Source: Nodosilinea sp. WJT8-NPBG4 (GTDB lineage Bacteria; Cyanobacteriota; Cyanobacteriia; Phormidesmidales; Phormidesmidaceae). From it: 64,000 nucleotides of DNA. Of the stretch, positions 37,883 through 46,712 are shown piece after piece (the first letter of the stretch is position 1; every line of letters starts with the position of its first letter). The notes beneath the pieces were generated by a model. That model saw only the letters and a program-made list of their open reading frames with translations. It was not told the DNA's origin and ran no database searches. A program made the translations under genes and the position numbers. The DNA lies in assembly GCA_019359285.1 (NCBI GenBank), contig JAHHHQ010000048.1, forward strand, positions 62,001 to 126,000, given 5' to 3'.

Positions 37883-38662
37883 CTACCAGGCTAAGCTGAT
37901 AGCTTCAATGGGGGAGTAGGTGATTTCTCGCACCATTCCAGGCTGGCCTAAGGCTTGAGCCTGTTTGTCGTTGTAGCTAACCATCACGGCACCAGCATTG
38001 CCCGCTCGCACCGTTAATGCCTGGTCTGCGGTCCACAGACGGGTGTCGCCAGGCTGCAAGATACCTTCAAACTCGGTTCTACCGTCGGAGGTGATGCGTA
38101 GCCAAGACTGAGCAGTAAGCGTCATTTTGACTTTGATAGGAGCGTTGGGATCCTCAGGCTCGGCAGAGGCAGGGGCAGGAATATTGTTTGGGCCTGGGTT
38201 AGACGGCCCCTCAACTCCCTCTAGGGGGTTTAAAGGAGGTAGCACCGTAACTTCTGGGGCGGTTTGACGCAGCACGTAAGACAATCCGCTAACGGCTGCC
38301 ACTAACAGTACAAAATAGGCCCCGTAGAGGTGCAAAGGGCGGAGCTGCGCTGCTGGAGTCTCTTTCCACGAGGTCCGCTGGATGCGGGGCGGAGTAAAAA
38401 ACTGACTGGCGAGGGTCTCGCCGTCGAGGTTGAGGGCATCACCATAACGGCGCAGGAGACCACGGATGTACACCGGTTCGGGCAGCCCGTCTAGATCGCC
38501 CTGTTCAATGGCGGTCAATAGGCTGGGACGAATCAGGGTTTTTTCAGCCATGACCTCTAGGCTTTGCTCCTGCTGCTGGCGAGCCAATCGCAGCAGGGCA
38601 CCAAGCTCCGAGAGCTGTTCTCGGTAGAGGGCGTTAGGGTCAACCAACTCTTTTGTCTTCAT
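37883..38662 (-). CDS. RodZ-like protein: HTH, membrane helix, DUF4115
   Basis: 259 residues. An N-terminal helix-turn-helix of the HTH_25 type (LGALLRLARQQQEQSLEVMAE ... VYIRGLLRRYGDAL), one membrane helix (about 113-132), a Pro-rich linker and a C-terminal DUF4115 beta domain (SWLRITSDGRTEFEGIL). This is the RodZ layout, linking MreB to the membrane in rods; many cyanobacterial members lack a proven cell-shape role. 32 bp downstream of the pseudouridine synthase gene. Confidence 0.85.
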   Translation of the reverse strand: MKTKELVDPNALYREQLSELGALLRLARQQQEQSLEVMAEKTLIRPSLLTAIEQGDLDGLPEPVYIRGLLRRYGDALNLDGETLASQFFTPPRIQRTSWKETPAAQLRPLHLYGAYFVLLVAAVSGLSYVLRQTAPEVTVLPPLNPLEGVEGPSNPGPNNIPAPASAEPEDPNAPIKVKMTLTAQSWLRITSDGRTEFEGILQPGDTRLWTADQALTVRAGNAGAVMVSYNDKQAQALGQPGMVREITYSPIEAISLAW

Positions 38663-38694
38663 ACAGGGAAAATCTAGCTCAAGACGGCGAACAG

Positions 38695-39462
38695 CTAACT
38701 AATGACAGAGGCAGTTTGCTGAGGGGTTGATTGAACCGATGACTCAGCTAATAATGCCTCAATTTCGGCAGATGATAAAGCCCTGTAAGCCCCCACACCT
38801 AAGTTGCCCAGCGTAACTGAACCCACCGCGGTCCGGTGTAAGTCTATCACCCGATGACCTAGGGCCTTGGTCACCCGACGAATTTGCCGGTTGCGCCCTT
38901 CTTGAAGAATAACCTCAAGCTGGGTTTGGTTTGGGTTAGTGGCGATCACTCTAACTTGGGCAGGGCGAGTAAGCTGGCGATCGAGCCAGATACCCCGTCG
39001 CCAAGCGTCGAGGGCTGCGGGCGATAGCTGGCCATCAAGACGCACCCGATAAGTTTTAGAGACGTCGTGGCGGGGATGGGTGAGCCGAAAGGTGAAGTCA
39101 CCATCGTTGGTGAGCAGCAGCGCTCCAGTTGTGTAGGCATCTAGTCGCCCCACGGGGTGAATGCCGACGGTTTGCAGCTCAGGGGGCAGAGCACTCAGCA
39201 CGGTAGGGCGCTCCTCGGGATCCGCACAGGTAGACACCATGCCGAGGGGCTTGTGCAGGAGCAGGTAGTGCTGGGTAGGCCGATGATGGACCTGGAGGGG
39301 TTGTTGATTGACTTCTATGCGATCGCAGCTAGGGTCAGCTCGCTGGCCCAAGTGAGCCACGACCCCATTGACTTGAACCTGCCCAGCCTCAATCATCTGC
39401 TCGGCTTGCCGCCGGGAGGCAACCCCATACTGAGAGAGGATTTTTTGTAGCCGTTCTGCCAT
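38695..39462 (-). CDS. rRNA pseudouridine synthase, RluB/RsuA family
   Basis: 255 residues: S4 RNA-binding domain (about 1-60, RLQKILSQYGVASRRQAEQMI) and a pseudouridine synthase domain with catalytic Asp in GRLDAYTTGALLLTNDGD. EGRNRQIRR near the end is typical of the RsuA/RluB/RluE/RluF group. Target uridine in rRNA not predictable from this. Start taken at the ATG 39460-39462. Upstream partner of the RodZ-like gene. Confidence 0.92.
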   Translation of the reverse strand: MAERLQKILSQYGVASRRQAEQMIEAGQVQVNGVVAHLGQRADPSCDRIEVNQQPLQVHHRPTQHYLLLHKPLGMVSTCADPEERPTVLSALPPELQTVGIHPVGRLDAYTTGALLLTNDGDFTFRLTHPRHDVSKTYRVRLDGQLSPAALDAWRRGIWLDRQLTRPAQVRVIATNPNQTQLEVILQEGRNRQIRRVTKALGHRVIDLHRTAVGSVTLGNLGVGAYRALSSAEIEALLAESSVQSTPQQTASVIS

Positions 39463-39637
39463 GACGTGGTAACGCATAGATAGGGTAACCCCGGCAGGGC
39501 TTAGTCATCCTGCTTAACAATTATGGCAGCAATCTAGGGCATCTGAGTATAAGTTCTTACTAAGATCTCTAAGTAGCGCTGCTCAACTCAGCCAGTAGGC
39601 TAGCGGGCAAGGCCGACAAAACGCCTCTCATCACAGG

Positions 39638-40987
39638 CTACTCGGACTGGGTAGCCGGCAGCCGCAGCCGCAGCCAGCCGCCGCCCAAGTCAGGGTGATT
39701 GGCGGCGGTAATTGTGCCGTTGTGGGCCTCTATAATTTGGCTCACAATGGCCAGGCCTAGCCCCGTACCCCGGCCAATTTCTGGAGTGGTCCCGGCATTT
39801 ACAGGAACCAGGTCAACCAGCGGGTCGGTGCGGGTGCGCGAGGGATCGGCTCGATAAAAGCGGTCAAAAATATAGGGCAGATCTTTAGCGTTAAAGCCCG
39901 GCCCCATATCCATCACGTCGAGGATCAGCGTATCTGGCTCTGAATCATCGGCATCGTAACTCAACGCCAGGGCAGACCTCGGCTCTAACAACCGAACATA
40001 TACAGTGGCGCGGCTGGGACTGTGCTTAATGGCGTTGTCAATCAGGTTTAGCAGCACCCGATGGAAAAGCGGCTCATCGAGACTAGCGAGGCAGTGGGAG
40101 GGACCAGCGTAAGCTAGCTTAAGCGCCTTAACCTCGGCCAGAGGCTCTAGGCTCACCCAGGCCCGTTGAACCAGCTGGGGCAAATCGACAGGCTTGAGGC
40201 TCAGGCCCTGAAACTGATCCCCCTGGAGCCGGCTGAGATTCAGCAGATCTTCGACTAAATTGCTGAGACGAATAGTTTCGTTGACCAAACGGTCAAGCCA
40301 GCGGCGTTGGCTCTCATCGACACGAGGCTGGAGGGTTTCGGCTACTAGGCGAATAGAGGTGAGGGGGGTCTTGAGCTCATGGGCCACGTCGGAGGTCCAG
40401 CGATCGCGCTGCTGCACCAACAACGCGGCCTCTTGGCGGTTCTCCAGAAATACGCCGACTTCACCCCCATCGAGGGGAATGGCATAGCCCCGCAGGGGAA
40501 AGGTCGGCTCTTCTTTAGGATGCAGTGGATCCGGCGAAATCTGATAGAGCATCCACTCGCGCTGACAACAGGTTTGCTTCTCTCGGGTTTCTTCAATCAG
40601 CGCATCGAGTTCATAGGAGCGGGCTACCTCTAGCAGCAGACGGCGGCGCTGCACCGGCCCTGTCAGGGGCTGATTCATCTTGAGCAAACGATTAGCCTGG
40701 TCGTTGCACCAGATTAGCTGGTTTTCTTCATCGACCTGTAGATAGCCGATGGGAGCTGTCTGTAAAATGCGCTCTAGGGTGTCGCGACTGGTGCCTAGCG
40801 ATCGCAGCTGCCGCTGCTGCTGAGGCTGAGTTTTCACCAACTGCTCAACTTGCCCCAAAGCTGTAGACCAATCGGCGGCTTGCAGGGTCTCGATCAAGCG
40901 TCGCTCACGGCGCCGCTGCTGCCGCTGCTGCAACAATAGCAGTAGCACTCCCGTAGCTAACCCCAGCAGAAATGCAAAAATAACCAA
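39638..40987 (-). CDS. PAS-containing sensor histidine kinase (SphS/PhoR-like)
   Basis: 449 residues: an N-terminal membrane helix (about 3-20), a Gln/Arg-rich stretch, a PAS domain (about 75-115, ILQTAPIGYLQVDEENQLIW), HisKA with the phospho-accepting His in SDVAHELKTPLTSIR and a HATPase domain (N-box NLIDNAIKH, G1 DMGPGF, G2 GRGTGLGLAIV). The single N-terminal helix plus PAS layout is that of the phosphate sensor SphS, but no regulator gene lies beside it to confirm it. Start is TTG. Confidence 0.88.
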   Translation of the reverse strand: MVIFAFLLGLATGVLLLLLQQRQQRRRERRLIETLQAADWSTALGQVEQLVKTQPQQQRQLRSLGTSRDTLERILQTAPIGYLQVDEENQLIWCNDQANRLLKMNQPLTGPVQRRRLLLEVARSYELDALIEETREKQTCCQREWMLYQISPDPLHPKEEPTFPLRGYAIPLDGGEVGVFLENRQEAALLVQQRDRWTSDVAHELKTPLTSIRLVAETLQPRVDESQRRWLDRLVNETIRLSNLVEDLLNLSRLQGDQFQGLSLKPVDLPQLVQRAWVSLEPLAEVKALKLAYAGPSHCLASLDEPLFHRVLLNLIDNAIKHSPSRATVYVRLLEPRSALALSYDADDSEPDTLILDVMDMGPGFNAKDLPYIFDRFYRADPSRTRTDPLVDLVPVNAGTTPEIGRGTGLGLAIVSQIIEAHNGTITAANHPDLGGGWLRLRLPATQSE

Positions 40988-41038
40988 GCTTTTCCCTGGC
41001 CGCAGCGATCACGTCTTGTCCAAGCCTATCGCACAAAA

Positions 41039-41060
41039 AAGCACCCCTACAGAGGTGCTT
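41039..41060 (-). terminator. Rho-independent terminator of the DUF4278 gene
   Basis: AAGCACC (41039-41045) and GGTGCTT (41054-41060) form a 7-bp stem; on the minus strand it is followed by a T-run (plus-strand AAAAAA ending at 41040). It lies about 100 bp after the DUF4278 stop. Confidence 0.8.
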
Positions 41061-41163
41061 CAGTAAAATGACGACTCAGGTGATCTCCTGGCCTAAAAAT
41101 AGTCGGCGGCGGCTCCAGCTTTACAGCCAGAACCACCGCTTAGCCTAACCGGGCAAACTTGGC

Positions 41164-41334
41164 TTATCGAACAGTGGCCCCACGATACTTGAGGCCCTGG
41201 GGATGCTCGGCCTGGACTTGGGGGGCTACATGGCGAGTAGCAACAGCGCCGCGGTAGCGACCGATAACTTCTTCAGAGACATTGACCTGAGCAGTAGCCG
41301 GTTCGTAATCAACGCCGCGATATTTCAAGGACAT
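41164..41334 (-). CDS. DUF4278 small protein
   Basis: 56 residues from the ATG at 41332-41334, which has AGGAG upstream (GGAGAGGCGAAAG). LKYRGVDYEP at the N-terminus and LKYRGATVR at the C-terminus are the paired repeat of the cyanobacterial DUF4278 family, of unknown function. The longer open frame to 41415 reads into Arg-rich non-conserved sequence. A good terminator follows at 41039. Confidence 0.85.
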   Translation of the reverse strand: MSLKYRGVDYEPATAQVNVSEEVIGRYRGAVATRHVAPQVQAEHPQGLKYRGATVR

Positions 41335-41576
41335 CTTTCGCCTCTCCTTAAATGAATGAAGGTGTATAAACAGAGGCGCGTTCCTTCGAGCTGGAGCTCT
41401 ACTTCCGTCTCTCACAGAGAGATGAACGATTTGCTTCTGTATTCATTGTTACCGTTTCGCTCATAAATGTCAAGTCATCTTCGGCTCACAGCTCTAGAGT
41501 TAAGGCACGACCGGAGCCTTGCGTCCCGAATGCTAAAGCTATGTGAGCAGCTCTAAATTCTTTATCCTCAAAAACT

Positions 41577-42395
41577 ATGCACGGCCCCATTCCTCCCCAC
41601 CGCTACTTTGCCTATCTCACCTGGACTGACATCGCAGCCATGCCCGATCGCGCCAATGCGGTCATTGTGCAGCCGATGGGAGCCATCGAGCAGCATGGCC
41701 CCCACCTACCCCTTGCCGTAGACAGCGCCATCTGTACGACCGTGCTCGGCAACGCCCTAGCCCAGTTAGATGACGCAGTACCGGTCTATAGCCTGCCGCC
41801 CCTGTACTACGGCAAATCTAACGAGCACTGGCATTTTCCGGGCACGATCACCCTCTCGGTTGAAACCCTGCTAAAGGTAATTTATGATGTCGCCGAAAGT
41901 ATTTACCGAGCTGGATTTCGCAAGCTGGTGCTGCTCAATGCCCACGGCGGCCAGCCCCAAGTGCTAGAAATTGCCGCGCGAGATCTGCATCAAATCCACG
42001 ATGATTTGATGGTGTTTCCTCTATTTGTATGGGCGGTACCCAACTGCGCTGGTGATTTGCTAACGCCCAAAGAAATGGAGCTAGGCATTCACGCTGGGGA
42101 TGCCGAAACCAGCCTGATGCTGTCGATCATGCCCGAGCAAGTGCGCATGGCTGAGGCCAAAGCCGAGTTTCCTCAAAATTTGCCAATAGGTAGCTGGCTC
42201 ACCATGGAAGGAGCGTTGCCCTTTGCTTGGGTAACTCGCGATCTCAGCGCCAGCGGAGTTTTGGGAGACCCAACTATAGCCACTGGGGAAAAAGGGGAGC
42301 AGCTCCTTACCTCTCTAGCTACCAGTTGGGCGACAGCACTGGAGGATATTTATCGATTTCGCCAGCCCCACACTGACTCGGCCTATTTGCCCTAG
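41577..42395 (+). CDS. Creatininase family protein
   Basis: 272 residues. Metal-binding blocks of the creatininase/MftE/ArfB superfamily: MGAIEQHGPHLPLAVDS, NAHGGQPQ and IHAGDAETSLML, giving the Glu, His and Asp ligands. Members are amidohydrolases acting on cyclic or formylated amides; a cyanobacterial substrate is not known to me. Not in an operon; tRNA-Cys follows. Confidence 0.9.
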   Translation: MHGPIPPHRYFAYLTWTDIAAMPDRANAVIVQPMGAIEQHGPHLPLAVDSAICTTVLGNALAQLDDAVPVYSLPPLYYGKSNEHWHFPGTITLSVETLLKVIYDVAESIYRAGFRKLVLLNAHGGQPQVLEIAARDLHQIHDDLMVFPLFVWAVPNCAGDLLTPKEMELGIHAGDAETSLMLSIMPEQVRMAEAKAEFPQNLPIGSWLTMEGALPFAWVTRDLSASGVLGDPTIATGEKGEQLLTSLATSWATALEDIYRFRQPHTDSAYLP

Positions 42396-42455
42396 AGGTC
42401 TGATGATTTGCCAAAGGCGGCGTGGCGCGATCGCCGGATCGCGTCCCGAGTTTGC

Positions 42456-42461
42456 TATACT
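42456..42461 (+). promoter_or_regulatory. Extended -10 of the tRNA-Cys promoter
   Basis: TGCTATACT matches an extended -10 (TGn plus TATACT) about 18 bp before the tRNA. It is bracketed by the inverted pair CGAGT/ACTCG (42447-42463). No good -35 is seen, as is acceptable with an extended -10. Confidence 0.6.
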
Positions 42462-42478
42462 CGAAAACTGAATAAGGC

Positions 42479-42549
<71 letters not shown>

Positions 42550-43162
42550 TAAGATTAAACCAAGAGTCAAATGGGCTGCATTTGCAGGATAATTTGGCTT
42601 TTGTAAAGGAAACAAAGCCGGTCCAGGCTCACAAACTATTAGGCAGACAGTTTTGCTCCCATTTCGGCTCGCGACGTCGTGAACGGTGGCCTAGCGCTTC
42701 ACTAGATAGCGCAGCATTGGGTTGTAGTCCAGCGACAGCGCTAGCCGCATGAGTCTAAGAGTGTGCTGGTCAGCAGTCTGCAACTCGTCTGAAAAGCTCA
42801 GCATCCACCGGTGGAGCGCGAATTACTCGTCTAGTGCAGCCATAGTCGACTGTCTAAGGTCAGACTCGGTTTGGGATTTTTGGGGCGATCGCCTAAAAAT
42901 CGACTGTATCGCGACCTCCTCTTGAGGGCAATGTGTACCCGTTCGAGGTCTATACCTGACTGAGCGCAAAGGCTACATTGCCATTGACGTCCAAGCAAAT
43001 TTGACAATTAAAACTATTTTAAGTTCTTACCTGCTAGCCATAGCATCTAGCGTTGTTTCGAATTTTGCTGCGGTAATTGCCCTGTCTTTTTCTCAATGCG
43101 CATGCGATCGCGTTACAGGAGACTAACGACAACGCTAAGCTCAACCAACCAATTGATTAAGC
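42550..43162. other. 613-bp stretch without an intact gene
   Basis: Between tRNA-Cys and the DUF6220-type gene. Apart from a possible small broken gene on the minus strand (42691-42843) and a GCGATCGC site, I see no coding or RNA gene. The base composition shifts towards AT near 43000. Confidence 0.5.
42691..42843 (-). pseudogene. Possible small ORF interrupted by TAA
   Basis: Reading from an ATG at 42843 gives six codons, then TAA (42825-42823), then an open stretch that restarts at an ATG (42804) and ends at TAG (42691). The 37 residues after the restart look protein-like and hydrophobic-patterned (TLRLMRLALSLDYNPMLRYL). I do not recognise the family. It may be a remnant, or a real 37-residue protein from 42804. 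Confidence 0.35.
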
Positions 43163-43618
43163 ATGGAACCATTAGCGATGAAACTTTCTGCTGAGCTATC
43201 AGATCAAATTGCTGAACATCAGCCTCCGGCTCAGCCCGTAATGCTAGTTTATTACGCGGCTGTAGTCTTCTTTAATCTCTGTTTGACCGCTCAAGTTTTA
43301 ACCGTAGGACTTGCTTACTTCTATAACCCTACCTGGTGGAACCTCCATGTTTGGTTAGTGCGAGGCTATGGTGGGGTGTCTTTGCTTTTGCTAGGCGGAG
43401 CCTGGTATTTACCTCTACCGCAGCGCATCAAGGCCCTTGCCACAGGTTTGCCCATTCTTTTGGGACTACAATTTCTAACTATTCACCTTCAAATGCCGTC
43501 TTTGGTGCCGGGTCCCCTCGCCGTTTTGCATCCCTTAATTGGATTTTCGCTATTTTCAGTTTCCACTACATTGGTGCATCGTACGAGACACGTTGTGTGG
43601 CCTCGAACAGCAACCTGA
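43163..43618 (+). CDS. Small four-helix membrane protein, DUF6220-like
   Basis: 151 residues with four hydrophobic helices (about 28-52, 68-82, 88-110, 120-140). His in the second helix region (NLHVWLVRGYGG) and HP in AVLHPLIGFSLF recall the DUF6220 family, whose function is unknown. Start could also be the ATG at 43178. A perfect palindrome follows 33 bp after the stop. Confidence 0.7.
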   Translation: MEPLAMKLSAELSDQIAEHQPPAQPVMLVYYAAVVFFNLCLTAQVLTVGLAYFYNPTWWNLHVWLVRGYGGVSLLLLGGAWYLPLPQRIKALATGLPILLGLQFLTIHLQMPSLVPGPLAVLHPLIGFSLFSVSTTLVHRTRHVVWPRTAT

Positions 43619-43651
43619 ACTCCCAATTCTGTAAAGGGAAGCATCGCTTGA

Positions 43652-43693
43652 AACAATTTTTGCCCACAGAGATCTCTGTGGGCAAAAATTGTT
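43652..43693. terminator. 42-nt perfect palindrome between convergent genes
   Basis: Left arm 43652-43672 is the exact complement of right arm 43673-43693: 21 bp with no spacer, running from AACAATTTTTG to CAAAAATTGTT. It lies between the convergent DUF6220-like and pentapeptide genes, so a bidirectional terminator is the simple reading. Confidence 0.85.
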
Positions 43694-43733
43694 AGTTGAC
43701 TACATCTAAACACCCAGACATATCGATAGGATG

Positions 43734-44165
43734 CTAGTCGCCGCCAACGCTAATTGGTGTGCCCACAATGTCGGCTCTGGTCAAATTAGAATTGAGAAAT
43801 GACGCTCCAGTGACCTCAGCAAAGTAAAGGGATGCCTCGGTTAAATTAGCCTGGTCAAAAGTAGCATTTTCAAGCAGGGCATTGGTCAAAAAGGCGCGGG
43901 TGAGGTTGGCACCAGTCAGGTCAGCACCGCTTAAGTCAGCCCCTTCTAAGTTGGATTCTAGAAGAGTTGCGCCTTCTAGATTGGCATCGCGCAGGTCGGC
44001 GCCAATTAGGTGAGACTGGGTTAGATCAGCTCCTGACAGATCGCAGCCCTGGCAAAAATTGGTTTCGAGGAGCTGCTGGACATGGGCTGGGTTTTCGGCC
44101 TGAGCAGGTAGACCGAGCGCTAACGGGATAGCGATCGCGGCCCCAGCGAGTAGAGTAAATTTCAT
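43734..44165 (-). CDS. Exported pentapeptide-repeat protein
   Basis: 143 residues: signal peptide (about 1-23, ending LPAQAE) then some 16 A(D/N)LXX pentapeptides forming a right-handed quadrilateral beta-helix. Two Cys (NFCQGCDL) precede the repeats. Such proteins are numerous in cyanobacteria, and thylakoid-lumen or periplasmic forms have no proven function. Convergent with the DUF6220-like gene. Confidence 0.9.
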   Translation of the reverse strand: MKFTLLAGAAIAIPLALGLPAQAENPAHVQQLLETNFCQGCDLSGADLTQSHLIGADLRDANLEGATLLESNLEGADLSGADLTGANLTRAFLTNALLENATFDQANLTEASLYFAEVTGASFLNSNLTRADIVGTPISVGGD

Positions 44166-44437
44166 GGAGGGATCCTCCGCTATAGGGTGATCAGTGCCAG
44201 CGCTATGTTAGTTGGCCCTAGCTGACGGGAGTAGCTTGCTATTGCCTCTCAGTTCGCGTGCAGTCTGCTTAAGCAGAGAGAGGAATTGCGTTGCAGCTAT
44301 ACCTAAACTGTATCGGTGGCTTCAGCCATTGCCATCGGCAGTAAGATAGGTCTTGCGCCTGTGCTACTCCTCGATCGTAGTCCTTTCTTTAAGCCGCTGG
44401 GTCAGGATATCCGTACTGTAAAGATCGCAATTTACCC

Positions 44438-44842
44438 ATGTTTACTGTTATCCATCAGCTCACCCCTGCCCAGGTTGAGCAGCTTCACCAGATGTATTTG
44501 CAGGAATGGTGGAGCAACAAACGCGACCTAGCCGATGTGTCGCCCCTGCTGGCCAACAGCGACCTACTCTTTGGCCTGTGGGACGAGGAGGCGCAGCGGC
44601 TAGCGGGCTTTTGCCGAGTACTGACGGACTGGGTGTATCGGGCGATCGTGTTTGATGTAATTGTGGCGGCAGACTATCGCGGCCAAGGGCTAGGGGCCAA
44701 GCTGATCGAGCATATTACGACCCATCCAAAACTGGCTGCGGTGGAGTGCATCCAGCTCTTTTGCACCCCAGAAATGCAGCCCTTTTACGAAAAGTATGGC
44801 TTTGGTCAGGCTGAACAACTGCTGATGGTGCGTCCCCGTTGA
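44438..44842 (+). CDS. GNAT-family N-acetyltransferase
   Basis: 134 residues, single GNAT domain. The acetyl-CoA motif A is DVIVAADYRGQGLGAKLIEHI (V...Q/RGxG) and motif B ends in MQPFYEKYGFG. Substrate unknown; the short form resembles amino-group acetyltransferases found in many bacteria. Stands alone before the AT-rich TIR region. Confidence 0.88.
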   Translation: MFTVIHQLTPAQVEQLHQMYLQEWWSNKRDLADVSPLLANSDLLFGLWDEEAQRLAGFCRVLTDWVYRAIVFDVIVAADYRGQGLGAKLIEHITTHPKLAAVECIQLFCTPEMQPFYEKYGFGQAEQLLMVRPR

Positions 44843-45003
44843 GGCAACGCTTCTATTGAGATGTATAGATTAAAGATCAAAAAAACCTGACTTAAACCGT
44901 CTTTCGCCAGGCTACATGCTAATTTAGCAATGATCCGTGTTTTCCCTGAGATCTGAAGACAAAGCAGCAGAATACATCATGGATCCTACATAGGCTAATT
45001 GTT

Positions 45004-46185
45004 ATGCCTACTATTTTTCTGTCCTATGCCCGAAAAGATGGCCAAGCCGCTGTTACCCGCCTAAAAGCAGAACTGGAGCAGGCAGGATTTCAAGTTTGGC
45101 GGGATATTGAAGGTATGCGAGGTGGCACAGCTTGGAGAGATCAGATTGTAGAGGCTATCCATGCTACTGATGCAGTCGTGCTTGTGCTCACTCCATTGGC
45201 TGTCAATTCGGAGTATGTCAACTGGGAGTGGGAAAGTGCTAAGGCTCAAGGAAAAACGGTGATTCCTATTCAAGTTATGACGCTTAATCTGCCACGCAAT
45301 CTCAAGGAACTTCACTGTCATAAACTCATCACTGAGCAAAACTATACCCTGGGCTTTGCATCTCTAATAAGAGACCTACTGACAGCATCAGGCACTTCAT
45401 ATAATACTTTAAGCAATCAACTAGGACAGTCTTCCAAAGATTGTCCTCTTGAATCCTTGAAAATCAATTTGGATCAAGTAGAAACAGTTAACTCTGATCT
45501 AATTTTTGTGGCCAATCTTCAACGGAAAGGTTACTTAGACGACTCACAAGGAGCTGTCTTCACAAAAATAAAACAGGAAGTCCGTTTCTTGAATAACTGC
45601 TTTTTGAGTAACTTCAACTCCAAGCTAGATCAGCTCTATCTTGAGTCAAGGGCATTGCTAGCAGATTCCAAAATATCCCTCGTAAAGAAAATTGAAGAAT
45701 TAAAACTCAGCAGCAAGAAGATAATAAATCCTGACAACTTGCTGAAATTGAACCAGGAGAGAGACTGCAAGGAGGGTGAGCTCAAAATTCTTCAAAACTT
45801 TATTGACGAACTGGAAGATTCAAGCTTAGTCGCAGCTTGGATAAATGATAAAGCCAAGGCGTTGGCGAAGAAATTTGGCCGAGAAGCACTCGAATCATTT
45901 CCTCATATTGGATGCAGCTTAAGTGATGAAGATATAGGCTATTTTTGCTTCTCAATTTACCAATTCTTAGAACAGATTACTCACTGCCTTAAATGGGGCA
46001 AGTATGAAATCCTGGATTCTCCGGGCATACCCCTTGTGTTAGATTGCAGCGTCTACGAAAAGGCATTCTCTTTGATAAAAGAATGCATTGAGAATGATTT
46101 ACCTAAGCGCTTTAGCCAAGTTGGAAAGAGGTTAGCCATCGAATATATTGATTACCTTCTGGGTTGTCTTAAGACATATGAATAA
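45004..46185 (+). CDS. TIR-domain protein with unknown C-terminal domain
   Basis: 393 residues. Residues 1-135 form a TIR domain: box 1 IFLSYARKDG, GFQVWRDIEGMRGG, VVLVLTPLAVNSEYVNWEWESA. Glu75 or Glu77 is placed where NAD-cleaving TIRs carry the catalytic Glu. Residues about 150-393 are helical, charged and match no family I know. Codon use and AT content differ strongly from neighbouring genes, pointing to transfer. Bacterial TIR proteins often act in anti-phage defence by degrading NAD or making signalling nucleotides; here that is inference. Confidence 0.85.
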   Translation: MPTIFLSYARKDGQAAVTRLKAELEQAGFQVWRDIEGMRGGTAWRDQIVEAIHATDAVVLVLTPLAVNSEYVNWEWESAKAQGKTVIPIQVMTLNLPRNLKELHCHKLITEQNYTLGFASLIRDLLTASGTSYNTLSNQLGQSSKDCPLESLKINLDQVETVNSDLIFVANLQRKGYLDDSQGAVFTKIKQEVRFLNNCFLSNFNSKLDQLYLESRALLADSKISLVKKIEELKLSSKKIINPDNLLKLNQERDCKEGELKILQNFIDELEDSSLVAAWINDKAKALAKKFGREALESFPHIGCSLSDEDIGYFCFSIYQFLEQITHCLKWGKYEILDSPGIPLVLDCSVYEKAFSLIKECIENDLPKRFSQVGKRLAIEYIDYLLGCLKTYE

Positions 46186-46217
46186 GCCCGACGAGAAGGT
46201 CTAGAAAAAATCTTCCT

Positions 46218-46391
46218 CTAAAAATCGCGGGGATTGACGTTTCTCCGGTTGTCTTTCTGGATCTCTTGTAAAGCATGGCGAACCTCATCCTCAGATGCTC
46301 CATACTGTTTGAGAAGTCTTTCAATTTCTGCACTATTGCAGCCTTGCCCCTTCAACTGTCGAGCTTGATTTACAAAGTCATCCCACGGCAT
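46218..46391 (-). CDS. Small hypothetical protein (57 aa), helical
   Basis: Start ATG at 46389-46391 with GGAG 9 nt upstream. Two or three charged helices (FVNQARQLKGQGCNSAEIE, ALQEIQKDN) and one Cys. No family recognised. It faces the TIR gene tail to tail (32 bp between the stops) and is read in the same direction as the next small ORF at 46539. Confidence 0.55.
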   Translation of the reverse strand: MPWDDFVNQARQLKGQGCNSAEIERLLKQYGASEDEVRHALQEIQKDNRRNVNPRDF

Positions 46392-46538
46392 GATTTTTGG
46401 CTCCAAAGCTAAGATCTACCCCCCTATACAGGTAGAAAAAAATCGATCAGGATTCTAGAAAAACTGAGCGGTTTTTTTTCTCAATCTTTACTGAAGCTTT
46501 GAACTTGGGACAGTCTACAAGCTAATATCCTTCACAAA

Positions 46539-46712
46539 TCAAGAATTTTGGTAGGATGCCCGATCGCCAGCTTGCTTATCTCGCAAAATCGCATCGGCAT
46601 CATCGGCACCTCGATCGTAGGACTCCTTTGCTCTACTAGTTGACGAGTCTGAACTACAACCACGACTCTGATTATCGTCTGATGCCTCTTTGAATCTTGT
46701 GTAGGGGCTCAT
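46539..46712 (-). CDS. Small polar hypothetical protein (57 aa)
   Basis: Start ATG at 46710-46712 with AAGGA about 10 nt upstream. Composed almost wholly of Ser, Asp, Arg and Ala, no hydrophobic core, so probably disordered. No family recognised. Same strand and exactly the same length as the ORF at 46218, with 147 bp between them. Confidence 0.45.
   Translation of the reverse strand: MSPYTRFKEASDDNQSRGCSSDSSTSRAKESYDRGADDADAILRDKQAGDRASYQNS

Noticed and set aside
44316..44531. 71-codon frame overlapping the GNAT gene
   Set aside because: Different frame from the well-supported GNAT gene and no motifs.
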